DNA of 64,000 nt from JANXVY01 sp040080145. Lineage in GTDB: Bacteria; Pseudomonadota; Alphaproteobacteria; Rhizobiales; Hyphomicrobiaceae. How positions within the stretch are numbered: the stretch's first letter is position 1; each line of letters starts with the position of its first letter. Below, one piece after another: positions 56,548-64,000 of this stretch. Made by a program: the position numbers and the translations under genes. Below the pieces are notes generated by a model. That model did not search any database and was not told the origin of the DNA. It saw only the letters and a list, made by a program, of their open reading frames with translations. Location of the stretch: assembly GCA_040080145.1 (NCBI GenBank), contig JBEBJA010000014.1, positions 17,784-81,783 of the forward strand, in the 5' to 3' direction.

Positions 56548-56736
56548 ATGGCCGCCAAGAAGACCATCGTTGTCGAGCAGTATGCGAGCGCTAACCGGCG
56601 TCCGGCAGTCCAGACCCAGACGCTGATCGGGCTTGGGCTCAACAAGATTCGCCGTCAGCGCGAGCTGGAAGATACGCCTTCCGTTCGCGGTATGATCAAT
56701 CGCATTCCGCACCTCGTGCGGATCGTTTCGAAATAA
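56548..56736 (+). CDS. rpmD: 50S ribosomal protein L30
   Basis: A 62-residue protein of the bacterial L30 type, which packs near 5S rRNA. It has KKTIVVEQYASANRRPAVQTQTLIGLGLNKI, then REDTPSVRGMI-like LEDTPSVRGMINRIPHLVRIV. The length is normal. It is 68 bases after rpsE. Confidence 0.95.
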   Translation: MAAKKTIVVEQYASANRRPAVQTQTLIGLGLNKIRRQRELEDTPSVRGMINRIPHLVRIVSK

Positions 56737-56762
56737 TCGAACTTAGTTAGGAGCGCTGCGCC

Positions 56763-57296
56763 ATGCGGCTCAATGAGATCAACGACAATCCCGGCTCGCG
56801 CAAATTCCGCGTCCGCATCGGCCGTGGTATCGGTTCGGGCTGTGGCAAGATGGGTGGCCGCGGCGGCAAGGGCCAGACGGCACGTTCCGGCGTTGCGATC
56901 GGCGGCTTCGAAGGCGGCCAGATGCCTCTGCATCGCCGTCTGCCAAAGCGCGGCTTTAACAAGTGGCGTCCCAAGACCTACAACGAAATCAACGTCGGTA
57001 CGTTGCAGAACGCATTAGATGCCAAAATCCTCGATGGCAGCAAGGCCATCGACGTCAAGGCACTTGTCGCTGCCGGCATCCTGCGCCGCGAGCTGGACGG
57101 TTTGCGGGTGCTGGGCACTGGCGACCTCAAGGCCAAGATCTCTGTGACTGTCAACGGTGCTTCGGCTTCGGCTAAGGCCGCGATTGAAAAGGCCGGGGGT
57201 TCGGTCAAGCTGATCGTGCCGAAGGTTCTTGATGCCGACGTCGCCAAGCGCGCTAAGACTGCTGCCAAGAAGGCAAAGGCTGGCGCCAAGGGCTAA
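56763..57296 (+). CDS. rplO: 50S ribosomal protein L15
   Basis: A 177-residue late-assembly protein. It opens MRLNEINDNPGSRKFRVRIGRG and continues with a Gly-rich RNA-binding region. GGFEGGQMPLHRRLPKRGFNKW and NVGTLQNAL are family signatures. The C-terminus has an Ala/Lys-rich tail (AKRAKTAAKKAKAGAKG) beyond the usual 145-165 residues. It is 26 bases after rpmD. Confidence 0.96.
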   Translation: MRLNEINDNPGSRKFRVRIGRGIGSGCGKMGGRGGKGQTARSGVAIGGFEGGQMPLHRRLPKRGFNKWRPKTYNEINVGTLQNALDAKILDGSKAIDVKALVAAGILRRELDGLRVLGTGDLKAKISVTVNGASASAKAAIEKAGGSVKLIVPKVLDADVAKRAKTAAKKAKAGAKG

Positions 57297-57404
57297 GGCC
57301 CGTTTGCTGGCGGGCGTGACGGTTCGCCGCTATCGGGTTTGCATTCATCAAGGCTTAGGTGTTCGCTTGTGAACGCCTGAGGCTTGAGATCGGGAGAGAG
57401 ACGA

Positions 57405-58811
57405 ATGGTTTCCGCTGCCGAGCAGCTTGCCAGCCAGATGAACCTGAGTGTGTTCTCTAAGGCTGAAGATTTGAAGAAGCGCATCTGGTTTACGCTGGGT
57501 GCGCTGCTCATCTACAGGCTCGGTACGTTCATTCCGATTCCGGGGATCAATCCCGATGCCTTCGCGGCTAACTTCAAGGTCAGCGCGAGCGGCATTCTTG
57601 GCATGTTCAATACGTTCTCCGGCGGTGCCGTGGAGCGTATGGCGATTTTTGCGCTGAACATCATGCCTTATATTTCGGCGTCGATCATCATGCAGTTGAT
57701 GACGTCGGTGGTCCCGTCGCTCGAAACCCTCAAGAAGGAGGGTGAGTCGGGCCGCAAGCAGATCAACCAATATACCCGCTATCTGACTGTCGTGCTGGCG
57801 ACGGCGCAGGCGTTCGGCATTGCCGTGAGCCTCGAAGGGCAATCGAGCCAGGTCGGGCCCGTCGTCATGCAGCCGGGTCCGTTCTTCATTGCGTCCACGG
57901 TCGTGACACTGGTTGGCGGGACGATGTTCTTGATGTGGCTTGGCGAGCAGATCACGCAGCGCGGCATCGGTAACGGGACGTCGCTGATCATTTTCTCCGG
58001 TATCGTCGCTGGATTGCCGATCACGATTGCCAATTTGTTCGAAGCGGCCCGAACCGGCGCACTGCAGACGCCGCTGCTGCTGGCCTTGCTTGCGCTGATG
58101 GTGTTTGTCGTGGCGGCCATCGTGTTCATTGAACGGGCGCAGCGCAGGTTGCGGATCGAGTATCCTAAGCGTCAGACGGGGCAACTGCTGGCAAAGGGCG
58201 AAAGTTCGCACTTGCCGCTGAAGTTGAACTCGTCGGGTGTTATTCCGCCGATCTTTGCATCGTCGCTGCTGTTGTTGCCGGCCACGATCGCTCAGTTTGC
58301 AAGCGGTAGTCAGGGCCAGGGCTGGGTTACCACCTACCTGCCGCCGGCCGTGGCGAACTGGGTGCCTGATTGGAGCACGATTGCTGCGGCACTCGGTCCC
58401 GGTCAGCTGTGGCACATGCTCATCTACGTGGCGCTGATCTTGTTCTTTGCCTTCTTCTACACCGCCGTTGTGTTCAATCCGGTTGAGACTGCGGACAATC
58501 TGCGTAAGTACAATGGCTTCCTGCCAGGGATCCGTCCGGGCCAAAAGACAGCCGAATATATCGACTATGTGTTGACTCGTATTACGGTGGTCGGTGCGCT
58601 TTATCTCGCTGCGGTCTGCGTATTGCCAGAAATCCTGATTTCGCAGGCAGCGGTTCCGTTCTACTTCGGGGGCACGTCGTTGCTGATCGCCGTCAGTGTC
58701 ACGATGGATACGGTTTCGCAGGTTCAGAGCCATCTGTTGGCGCATCAGTACCAGGGTCTGATCAAGAAGTCGAAGTTGCGCGGTTCTACTGCTCGCGGGG
58801 GGCGTCGTTGA
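57405..58811 (+). CDS. secY: preprotein translocase channel subunit SecY
   Basis: A 468-residue membrane channel with ten predicted membrane segments that passes unfolded proteins across the inner membrane with SecE, SecG and SecA. Family blocks are GTFIPIPGINPDAF, FALNIMPYISASIIMQL and QYTRYLTVVLATAQA. Then RGIGNGTSLIIFSGIVAGLP and LNSSGVIPPIFASSLLLLP follow. The cytoplasmic loop GFLPGIRPGQKTAEYIDYVLTRIT binds SecA. The start at 57405 follows GGGAGAGAG; an upstream in-frame start at 57384 is less likely. The stop overlaps the adk start. Confidence 0.97.
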   Translation: MVSAAEQLASQMNLSVFSKAEDLKKRIWFTLGALLIYRLGTFIPIPGINPDAFAANFKVSASGILGMFNTFSGGAVERMAIFALNIMPYISASIIMQLMTSVVPSLETLKKEGESGRKQINQYTRYLTVVLATAQAFGIAVSLEGQSSQVGPVVMQPGPFFIASTVVTLVGGTMFLMWLGEQITQRGIGNGTSLIIFSGIVAGLPITIANLFEAARTGALQTPLLLALLALMVFVVAAIVFIERAQRRLRIEYPKRQTGQLLAKGESSHLPLKLNSSGVIPPIFASSLLLLPATIAQFASGSQGQGWVTTYLPPAVANWVPDWSTIAAALGPGQLWHMLIYVALILFFAFFYTAVVFNPVETADNLRKYNGFLPGIRPGQKTAEYIDYVLTRITVVGALYLAAVCVLPEILISQAAVPFYFGGTSLLIAVSVTMDTVSQVQSHLLAHQYQGLIKKSKLRGSTARGGRR

Positions 58812-59455
58812 ACTTAATTCTGTTGGGTCCGCCAGGAGCGGGCAAGGGAACGCAGGCTGAAGCGCTGGTCGCTCAGCGTGGTCTGCTGCAGCTCTCCACG
58901 GGCAGCATGCTGCGCGAGGCGGTGAAGGCTGGGACCGAAGTCGGCCGTCAGGCGGACGCCGTGATGAAGTCGGGTGGTCTCGTATCCGACGACATTGTGA
59001 TCCGCATCATTGCAGACCGGATTGCGCTGCCCGATTGCGCGAAGGGGTTCATCCTCGATGGTTTCCCCCGGACGCTTGCTCAGGCCGCGGCTCTCGACAA
59101 ATTGTTGACCGACCGGTCGATGAAGCTCGATGCGGTCGTAGAACTTCGTGTCAACGACGAGGCGCTGGTCGACCGGATTTCTGGCCGTTTCTCGTGTGCG
59201 AAATGCGGCGCTGGTTATCACGACACGAACAAGCCGACCAAGGTTGAGGGTAAGTGCGATTCGTGTGGGTCGACCGAATTTTCGCGGCGTGCTGACGACA
59301 ATGCCGTGACCGTTCAGAAGCGGCTGATGGCCTACTACCGCGAAACGGCGCCGCTTATTGGCTACTATTTTGCCAAAGGCAGCTTGAAGACAGTCGATGG
59401 GATGGCACCCATTGGAGATATTACGAAGTCGATTGACGCCGTCATTGGTGCGTAA
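58808..59455 (+). CDS. adk: adenylate kinase
   Basis: A 215-residue cytoplasmic kinase that interconverts ATP, ADP and AMP. The P-loop is GPPGAGKGTQ (7-16). The AMP site has STGSMLR and DGFPRT. The long LID has four Cys (C130, C133, C150, C153; CAKC and CDSC), the zinc-binding form. Translation starts at TTG 58808, which shares bases with the secY stop codon (TTGA), so it depends on secY translation. Confidence 0.97.
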   Translation: MNLILLGPPGAGKGTQAEALVAQRGLLQLSTGSMLREAVKAGTEVGRQADAVMKSGGLVSDDIVIRIIADRIALPDCAKGFILDGFPRTLAQAAALDKLLTDRSMKLDAVVELRVNDEALVDRISGRFSCAKCGAGYHDTNKPTKVEGKCDSCGSTEFSRRADDNAVTVQKRLMAYYRETAPLIGYYFAKGSLKTVDGMAPIGDITKSIDAVIGA

Positions 59456-59665
59456 TTGGCAGCGTGAGACGAGTTTATGGTGGCGTTTGACGGACTTGGG
59501 ATTGACGGGCTGTAGCAGCCGGGATATCACACCGTCAAATCGACATGAAATGCTGGCGGCTGGTTGGGTCTCGAATGGGCCTTGCTGGCACGTCGGCTTC
59601 GCTGTTTTGACACGGAAACGGGCGCGATGCCCGAATCCACGCTAATAGAGTTCTAGGAGACTGAC

Positions 59666-60040
59666 GTGGCACGTATCGCAGGTGTGAATATCCCGACTGC
59701 AAAGCGCGTAGTGATCGCGCTTCAATACATTCATGGCATCGGCGAGAAGTTCTCGGCCGAGATCTGCCAGAAGGTCGGCATTCCCGCCGAGCGCCGGGTC
59801 AGCCAGCTGACAGACGCCGAAATCCTGCAGATTCGTGAAACCATCGACCGCGATTACATGGTTGAAGGCGACCTGCGCCGCGAAGTCACGATGAACATCA
59901 AGCGCCTCATGGACTTGGGCTGCTATCGCGGTCTGCGTCACCGTAAGGGCCTGCCCGTCCGCGGTCAGCGCACGCACACGAACGCCCGTACGCGCAAGGG
60001 TCCGGCAAAAGCAATCGCAGGCAAGAAGAAGGCTTCTTAA
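59666..60040 (+). CDS. rpsM: 30S ribosomal protein S13
   Basis: A 124-residue head protein that bridges to the large subunit and touches P-site tRNA. It has MARIAGVNIPTAKRVVIALQYIHGIG, with translation starting at GTG 59666. GCYRGLRHRKGLPVRGQRTHTNARTRKG is the family C-terminal signature. It is 210 bases after adk; infA and rpmJ, often found here, are not present. Confidence 0.96.
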   Translation: MARIAGVNIPTAKRVVIALQYIHGIGEKFSAEICQKVGIPAERRVSQLTDAEILQIRETIDRDYMVEGDLRREVTMNIKRLMDLGCYRGLRHRKGLPVRGQRTHTNARTRKGPAKAIAGKKKAS

Positions 60041-60131
60041 GCCGTCGACCTGCCGGGCGGCTGCTGGCCAGTTGCCCATCATATTTTTATAGACAGTCTG
60101 CCCCCTGTGATGCGGGGCTTTGGAGTGGGTA

Positions 60132-60530
60132 ATGGCAAAAGAAGCTCAGGGCCGGAATAAAGTCCGCCGCCGCGAGAAAAAGAACATCACATCGGGCGTT
60201 GCCCATGTGAATGCGTCGTTCAACAACACGATGATCACGATCACGGACGCGCAGGGTAACACCATCGCATGGTCGTCGTCGGGCACGAAGGGCTTTAAAG
60301 GCTCGCGCAAGTCGACGCCGTACGCTGCTCAGGTTGCCGCCGAAGATGCCGGCAAGAAGGCGCAAGAGCACGGCATGAAGGTGCTGGAAGTCGAAGTCAC
60401 CGGTCCAGGTTCTGGCCGAGAGTCCGCTCTGCGTGCTTTGCAGGCCGTCGGGTTCCAGATCACCTCGATCCGCGACGTGACCCCGATCCCGCACAACGGT
60501 TGCCGGCCGCGCAAGCGCCGCCGCGTTTAA
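60132..60530 (+). CDS. rpsK: 30S ribosomal protein S11
   Basis: A 132-residue platform protein at the mRNA exit site. It has NITSGVAHVNASFNNTMITITDAQGN and SSSGTKGFKGSRKSTPYAAQ. The C-terminus is GPGSGRESALRALQAVGFQITSIRDVTPIPHNGCRPRKRRRV, with an Asn-Gly pair (HNG) that is prone to isomerise in E. coli. The start at 60132 is preferred to the ATG at 60120. It is 91 bases after rpsM. Confidence 0.97.
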   Translation: MAKEAQGRNKVRRREKKNITSGVAHVNASFNNTMITITDAQGNTIAWSSSGTKGFKGSRKSTPYAAQVAAEDAGKKAQEHGMKVLEVEVTGPGSGRESALRALQAVGFQITSIRDVTPIPHNGCRPRKRRRV

Positions 60531-60700
60531 GGTTTTTTGCACGGCAGCGTTGCTCCGCAGGCTCATGGCCGCGGGGCAGCGCTGTTTTTTGATTCTAAAC
60601 GAGCGTGACACGTGCGCTGGTCCGCCGGTCTGTTTCGATCCCCCCGAGGATTGGACCCGTGGCCCGGCCCGTGGCTCAAGAGAGAAAGAGGCGATGCACC

Positions 60701-61726
60701 ATGGTGAACGTCCTACAGAAGAACTGGCAAGATCTGATCAAGCCGGGCAAACTCCAGGTTGCTCCTGGCCGTGACCGCAAGCGCGTTGCGACGCTGGTTG
60801 CTGAACCGCTGGAACGCGGCTTCGGCATGACGCTCGGCAATGCGCTGCGTCGCGTGCTGCTGTCGTCGCTGCAGGGTGGCGCGATCAAGACCGTGCAGAT
60901 CACGGGCGTGCTGCATGAGTTCTCGTCGATCCCCGGCGTCCGGGAAGACGTGACCAACATTATTCTGAACGTCAAGGAAATCGCGCTGCGTCTTCACTCG
61001 GAAGGCATGAAGCGGATGGTCCTGAAGAAGGAAGGCCCCGGTCCGGTTCGCGCTGGCGACATCGAAACGGGTTCTGAAATCGAAGTTCTGAACCCCGACC
61101 ACATTATCTGCAACCTGGACCAGGGCGCTTCCATCCGGATGGAATTCACCGCCGACATGGGCAAGGGTTATGTCGCCGCCGACCGCAACCGTCCCGATGA
61201 CGCGCCGATCGGGCTGATCCCGATCGACAGCTTGTACTCGCCGGTCAAGAAGGTGTCTTACAGGGTCGAGAACACCCGCGAAGGCCAGATCCTCGACTAT
61301 GACAAGTTGACGATGACGGTTGAAACGGATGGTTCGGTTTCGGCTGAAGACGCGGTGGCTTTGGCTGCGCGCATTCTGCAGGACCAGCTCGCTGTGTTCA
61401 TCAACTTCGAAGAGCCCAAGAAGGCCGTCGAAGAAACCCGTCACCCCGAGCTGGCGTTCAATGCCGCGCTGCTCAAGAAGGTCGACGAGCTGGAATTGTC
61501 GGTGCGTTCGGCAAACTGCTTGAAGAACGACAACATTGTCTACATCGGCGACCTGATCCAGAAGACGGAAGCCGAGATGCTGCGGACGCCGAACTTCGGC
61601 CGCAAGTCGCTCAACGAAATCAAGGAAGTGCTGGCCACGATGGGTCTGCACCTTGGCATGGAAGTCACCAACTGGCCGCCCGACAACATCGAAGAGTTGG
61701 CCAAGCGGTTTGAAGATCAGTATTGA
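60701..61726 (+). CDS. rpoA: RNA polymerase alpha subunit
   Basis: A 341-residue subunit that dimerises to start polymerase assembly. The N-terminal domain (1-235) has LERGFGMTLGNALRRVLLSSLQGGAI and HEFSSIPGVREDVTNIILN. A linker leads to the C-terminal domain (about 255-335): LELSVRSANCLKNDNIVYIGDLIQKTEAEML and RTPNFGRKSLNEIKEVLATMGLHLGM, which binds UP elements and activators. The start at 60701 is supported by the family (MVNVLQKNWQDLIKPGKL); the frame is open further upstream. rpsD is not between rpsK and rpoA, as usual in this class. Confidence 0.97.
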   Translation: MVNVLQKNWQDLIKPGKLQVAPGRDRKRVATLVAEPLERGFGMTLGNALRRVLLSSLQGGAIKTVQITGVLHEFSSIPGVREDVTNIILNVKEIALRLHSEGMKRMVLKKEGPGPVRAGDIETGSEIEVLNPDHIICNLDQGASIRMEFTADMGKGYVAADRNRPDDAPIGLIPIDSLYSPVKKVSYRVENTREGQILDYDKLTMTVETDGSVSAEDAVALAARILQDQLAVFINFEEPKKAVEETRHPELAFNAALLKKVDELELSVRSANCLKNDNIVYIGDLIQKTEAEMLRTPNFGRKSLNEIKEVLATMGLHLGMEVTNWPPDNIEELAKRFEDQY

Positions 61727-61854
61727 GTTTGGAGTGTTGGGTTACGGCGCAAGTGAGCGCCTAACTCAACCTACAAGTCACGAGACGACCAAGGCGAGGC
61801 CGTAGAACCTCCCGAAAACAATGTAGAACTTGAACCAAGAGAAAGATTAGTCAC

Positions 61855-62277
61855 ATGCGCCACAAGAAACTGGGCCGCCGCTTTTCGCGCGACAGCTCGC
61901 ACCGCCAAGCTATGTTTTCCAACCTTGCCACGTCGTTGATCGAGCACGAGCAAATCGTGACGACGCTGCCCAAGGCGAAAGATTTGAAGCGCGTCATCGA
62001 CAAGTTCATCACGCTTGCCAAGCGCGGCGATTTGAATTCGCGCCGCCTCTGCGCTGCACGCCTTGGCAGCGAAGTGATGACCAAGAAGCTGTTCGACGTT
62101 TTGGCTCCGCGTTATGCCACCCGCAACGGCGGCTACTCGCGCGTGTTGAAGGCTGGCTTCCGTTACGGCGACAGCTCGCCGCGCGCCGTCATCGAACTCG
62201 TCGACCGCGACGTTGCGGCGAAGGGCAAGGACGACAAGGCCCGCCACGCTGAAGAGATGAAGAACGCACAGGCCTGA
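61855..62277 (+). CDS. rplQ: 50S ribosomal protein L17
   Basis: A 140-residue protein at the tunnel exit. It opens MRHKKLGRRFSRDSSHRQAMFSNLATSLIEHEQIVTTLPKAKDL, the family signature. Then GYSRVLKAGFRYGDSSPRAVIELVDRD follows. The C-terminal 15 residues are charged. It is the last gene of the alpha operon and precedes a terminator. Confidence 0.97.
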   Translation: MRHKKLGRRFSRDSSHRQAMFSNLATSLIEHEQIVTTLPKAKDLKRVIDKFITLAKRGDLNSRRLCAARLGSEVMTKKLFDVLAPRYATRNGGYSRVLKAGFRYGDSSPRAVIELVDRDVAAKGKDDKARHAEEMKNAQA

Positions 62278-62308
62278 TTTGGGTTTGGATGGGTGAAGTG
62301 AATTGGAG

Positions 62309-62338
62309 AAAGCTCTGGCGGATGCCGGGGCTTTTTTT
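62309..62338 (+). terminator. terminator after rplQ
   Basis: AAAGCTCTGGC-GGAT-GCCGGGGCTTT is a 10-bp stem with two G-T pairs, followed by a T7 run, 32 bases after the rplQ stop codon. It closes the ribosomal block. Confidence 0.85.
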
Positions 62339-62427
62339 GTTGGGAGCGTGCATGGCAATTGAGGAACCGAGCTGATACTGAGCGGGCAGGCAAGACATTT
62401 GTGGCCGTTGATGGGACATTGCGCATC

Positions 62428-62982
62428 ATGGAACTGCTGAATTGGTTCAAGTCCCTGTTGTTCGGTGCGCCAACGACGCTGCCTGGCGTTTCGCCCTTTC
62501 GGCCATCCACGGGGCCGGCACGCCTCATTGTTCTCCGCCATGCCGAGAAGACTGGCGACAGGCGCGATCGTAACCTTTCGCCGGCCGGCCATGAGCGCGC
62601 CGCGCGACTGGTGCCGTACGTTTTGGAGACATTTGGGCGGCCGGACTTCCTCATCGCCGCAAAGTCCTCGGACCGTTCGCGTCGGCCGGTCGAGACGATT
62701 GAGCCTCTTGGATCCGCCCTCAGTCTAGAAATCAACAGCAAATTTGACGATGACGAAGTTGAAAGACTTGTGGCCTCACTGGGCGAGAAGCGCGCCTATC
62801 GCGGCAAATTCGGCGTCATCTCCTGGCGTCACTCGGACATCCCGCGGCTTGTTGCGACTCTCGGCGCGCCGGCCGACTCGTTCCCGGGTAAATGGGGTGA
62901 ATCTGACTATACGACCCTTGTCGATATCAGCTACTCCTCTGGCACCCAGGTCACAGCGAAGCAATTGAAAATGCCGTTTTGA
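62428..62982 (+). CDS. histidine phosphatase family protein
   Basis: A 184-residue protein resembling the phosphoglycerate mutase/phosphatase clan. The motif LRHAEKTGD gives phospho-acceptor His38 after Arg37. RSRRPVETIEPL provides the second Arg site. ISWRHSDIPRLVATL contains the second catalytic His (H135). The first 30 residues (MELLNWFKSLLFGAP) are hydrophobic and may anchor it. The substrate is unknown. The start at 62428 is preferred to an upstream TTG/ATG-type frame at 62359 that lies close to the terminator. Confidence 0.72.
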   Translation: MELLNWFKSLLFGAPTTLPGVSPFRPSTGPARLIVLRHAEKTGDRRDRNLSPAGHERAARLVPYVLETFGRPDFLIAAKSSDRSRRPVETIEPLGSALSLEINSKFDDDEVERLVASLGEKRAYRGKFGVISWRHSDIPRLVATLGAPADSFPGKWGESDYTTLVDISYSSGTQVTAKQLKMPF

Positions 62983-63065
62983 AGTCTGCATTCAGCGCGG
63001 CAGCATAGCGCTTCTACCTGTGTGGGACGTTCGTGAATCTGGAAAAAGGTTCGGGGGAATGGGAT

Positions 63066-63488
63066 ATGGACACGAGCCGTCGTGATGCACTTATTCAGGC
63101 GATGGAGGCCGCTGAGAGGACTGGTGACGGGTTTCTATTGGTGTCGCTGGATGATTTTTTCGTGGGCAACGATCAATTTGGCTCCATTTGCCCGCACGTA
63201 ATCCCACAACCGCACCCGTCCGAGGTATTCGCCGTTTTTGAAGCGATCCGTCAGAATACGTCGGTGGGCGGAGTGTATGTCATGCCGACCCAGATCGATA
63301 GATATGATGAGTGGCCATTCTCGGACACTATTTGGATCATCACATCACTTTCACTCGCGCAACTTGAAGCCATGATTCCCATGAATTTTCTGCCCAGCGA
63401 ATGGTTGGAAGGGTGGCCTACCCATTTCAAATGCCAGGAGAGGTTCGTCCCTGAGGGCATGAGACCGATAGCGGCGTGGTACGACTAA
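63066..63488 (+). CDS. hypothetical cytoplasmic protein
   Basis: A 140-residue protein that I do not recognise. It is acidic and rich in aromatic residues (LDDFFVGNDQFGSICPH, and FSDTIWIITSLSLAQL, and WLEGWPTHFKCQERF). There is no signal peptide or membrane segment. It may be an alpha/beta fold of the immunity-protein or SMI1-like sort, but that is only an impression. GGGGGA upstream supports the ATG at 63066; a GTG at 63033 is also in frame. Confidence 0.55.
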   Translation: MDTSRRDALIQAMEAAERTGDGFLLVSLDDFFVGNDQFGSICPHVIPQPHPSEVFAVFEAIRQNTSVGGVYVMPTQIDRYDEWPFSDTIWIITSLSLAQLEAMIPMNFLPSEWLEGWPTHFKCQERFVPEGMRPIAAWYD

Positions 63489-63512
63489 TTTTCGTAGCGC
63501 TCTGGCGCAGGC

Positions 63513-63839
63513 TCACTTGCTCCGTTCAGCCTTGACCGGGGCTGCGGAGGCGCTTTTTTCCTGATCGAGTTTTTGGAGCCGGTTAAAACCGCTCTTTTCC
63601 ATGCACTCGTCGACGGTGCCGCGTTGCTCTCCTGCGGCCTTGGCCTTGTAGTCGTAGACGTAGCCGATACAGGCCACATTCAGTTGTTCGAGTTTCAGTT
63701 TGCGCTGGTGCGGTGTCAGTTGCTCGAAGGGCGTCGAACCGAGATTGATCGCCATCCAGTCCGATGGGGACTGAGAGCAGCCGGCCACGGCGATAGCTGT
63801 TATGATCGATGTGCTGACTGCGAAGGCGATCCTCGTCAC
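63513..63839 (-). CDS. small lipoprotein
   Basis: A 108-residue exported protein with a signal peptide ending in the lipobox AVAGC, so Cys21 is the likely lipidation site. The mature part has FEQLTPHQRKLKLEQLN and two further Cys (NVACIGYVYDY, VDECMEK) that may form a disulfide. The C-terminal 20 residues are Lys/Ala/Ser-rich. The family is not recognised. It is convergent with the preceding gene, 24 bases apart. Confidence 0.68.
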   Translation of the reverse strand: MTRIAFAVSTSIITAIAVAGCSQSPSDWMAINLGSTPFEQLTPHQRKLKLEQLNVACIGYVYDYKAKAAGEQRGTVDECMEKSGFNRLQKLDQEKSASAAPVKAERSK

Positions 63840-63929
63840 TTCGTTCCCCTAAACGATGTTGGCTGATCGTCAGCGGATCATAGATCGGGCGGGGCTGTCA
63901 ACGCCTGGGAGGTGGCAAGTTATCCCCGC

Positions 63930-63955
63930 CCCCAATTGTCCATGAGAGATTGGGG
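63930..63955. repeat. short inverted repeat near the window end
   Basis: CCCCAAT (63930-63936) and ATTGGGG (63949-63955) are perfect 7-bp arms with a 12-base loop. I see no gene between 63840 and 64000. Confidence 0.35.
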
Positions 63956-64000
63956 CTATCGCGCCACGCGAGGGTTACGGCTGACGAGCTGGGTTATATG

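Overview
The window reads as a chromosomal segment of a free-living, flagellated alphaproteobacterium, most likely of the order Hyphomicrobiales (Rhizobiales). I base this on a CtrA regulator with a nearby SciP gene, a Rhizobiales-type FliJ, a PmtA-type phospholipid N-methyltransferase, an intracellular Cys-type PHB depolymerase, and a tRNA-Trp-secE-nusG arrangement running into one continuous rpoBC-str-S10-spc-alpha block without rpsD, rpmJ or infA. I see no rRNA, CRISPR array, prophage or intact insertion sequence. Genus-level placement is not possible from this sequence alone.

Bases 1-10030 hold mixed housekeeping and metabolic genes: heme A synthase (ctaA), a small membrane protein, a glutathione S-transferase, PHB depolymerase (phaZ), GDP-mannose dehydratase plus a probable GDP-6-deoxy-mannose reductase (gmd, rmd), and on the minus strand gltX, pmtA and mnmA. 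A perfect 31-bp inverted repeat lies between gltX and pmtA.

Bases 10350-13350 form a cell-cycle and flagellar locus: sciP, a possible envelope protein, an orphan fliJ-like gene and ctrA. Upstream of sciP and ctrA are CtrA-box-like half-sites, and the ctrA upstream region has three GANTC (CcrM methylation) sites. This fits a CtrA/SciP/CcrM feedback circuit, which is an inference. Bases 13425-15091 hold an MBL-fold hydrolase and two small secreted proteins.

Bases 15225-22664 are an exopolysaccharide locus. A minus-strand operon (Wzc-like co-polymerase, WecG/TagA-type transferase, two GT4 transferases) diverges from a plus-strand undecaprenyl-phosphate sugar phosphotransferase. The Wzc-like protein has lost the conserved P-loop lysine. 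Two small secreted proteins and a minus-strand operon follow: rlmB, an AbiEii-type nucleotidyltransferase, and an overlapping 95-residue gene.

Bases 25735-29491 run from tRNA-Tyr and tRNA-Gly to tRNA-Trp. In many relatives a tuf gene lies here. This genome instead has a secreted caspase-like protein with PAN-like Cys motifs, a pair of MITE-like hairpins, a MAPEG protein and a YbjQ protein. A hairpin-rich repeat with a compensatory base-pair swap occurs both between tRNA-Tyr and tRNA-Gly and after sciP.

Bases 29681-62277 are the transcription/translation block: secE-nusG-rplKAJL-rpoBC, then rpsLG-fusA-tuf, then the S10, spc and alpha operons ending in rpoA-rplQ and a strong terminator. Tight coupling (TAATG, ATGA and TTGA junctions), several GTG or TTG starts and several leader hairpins are visible. 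The end of the window has a histidine-phosphatase-like gene, an unrecognised gene and a small lipoprotein.
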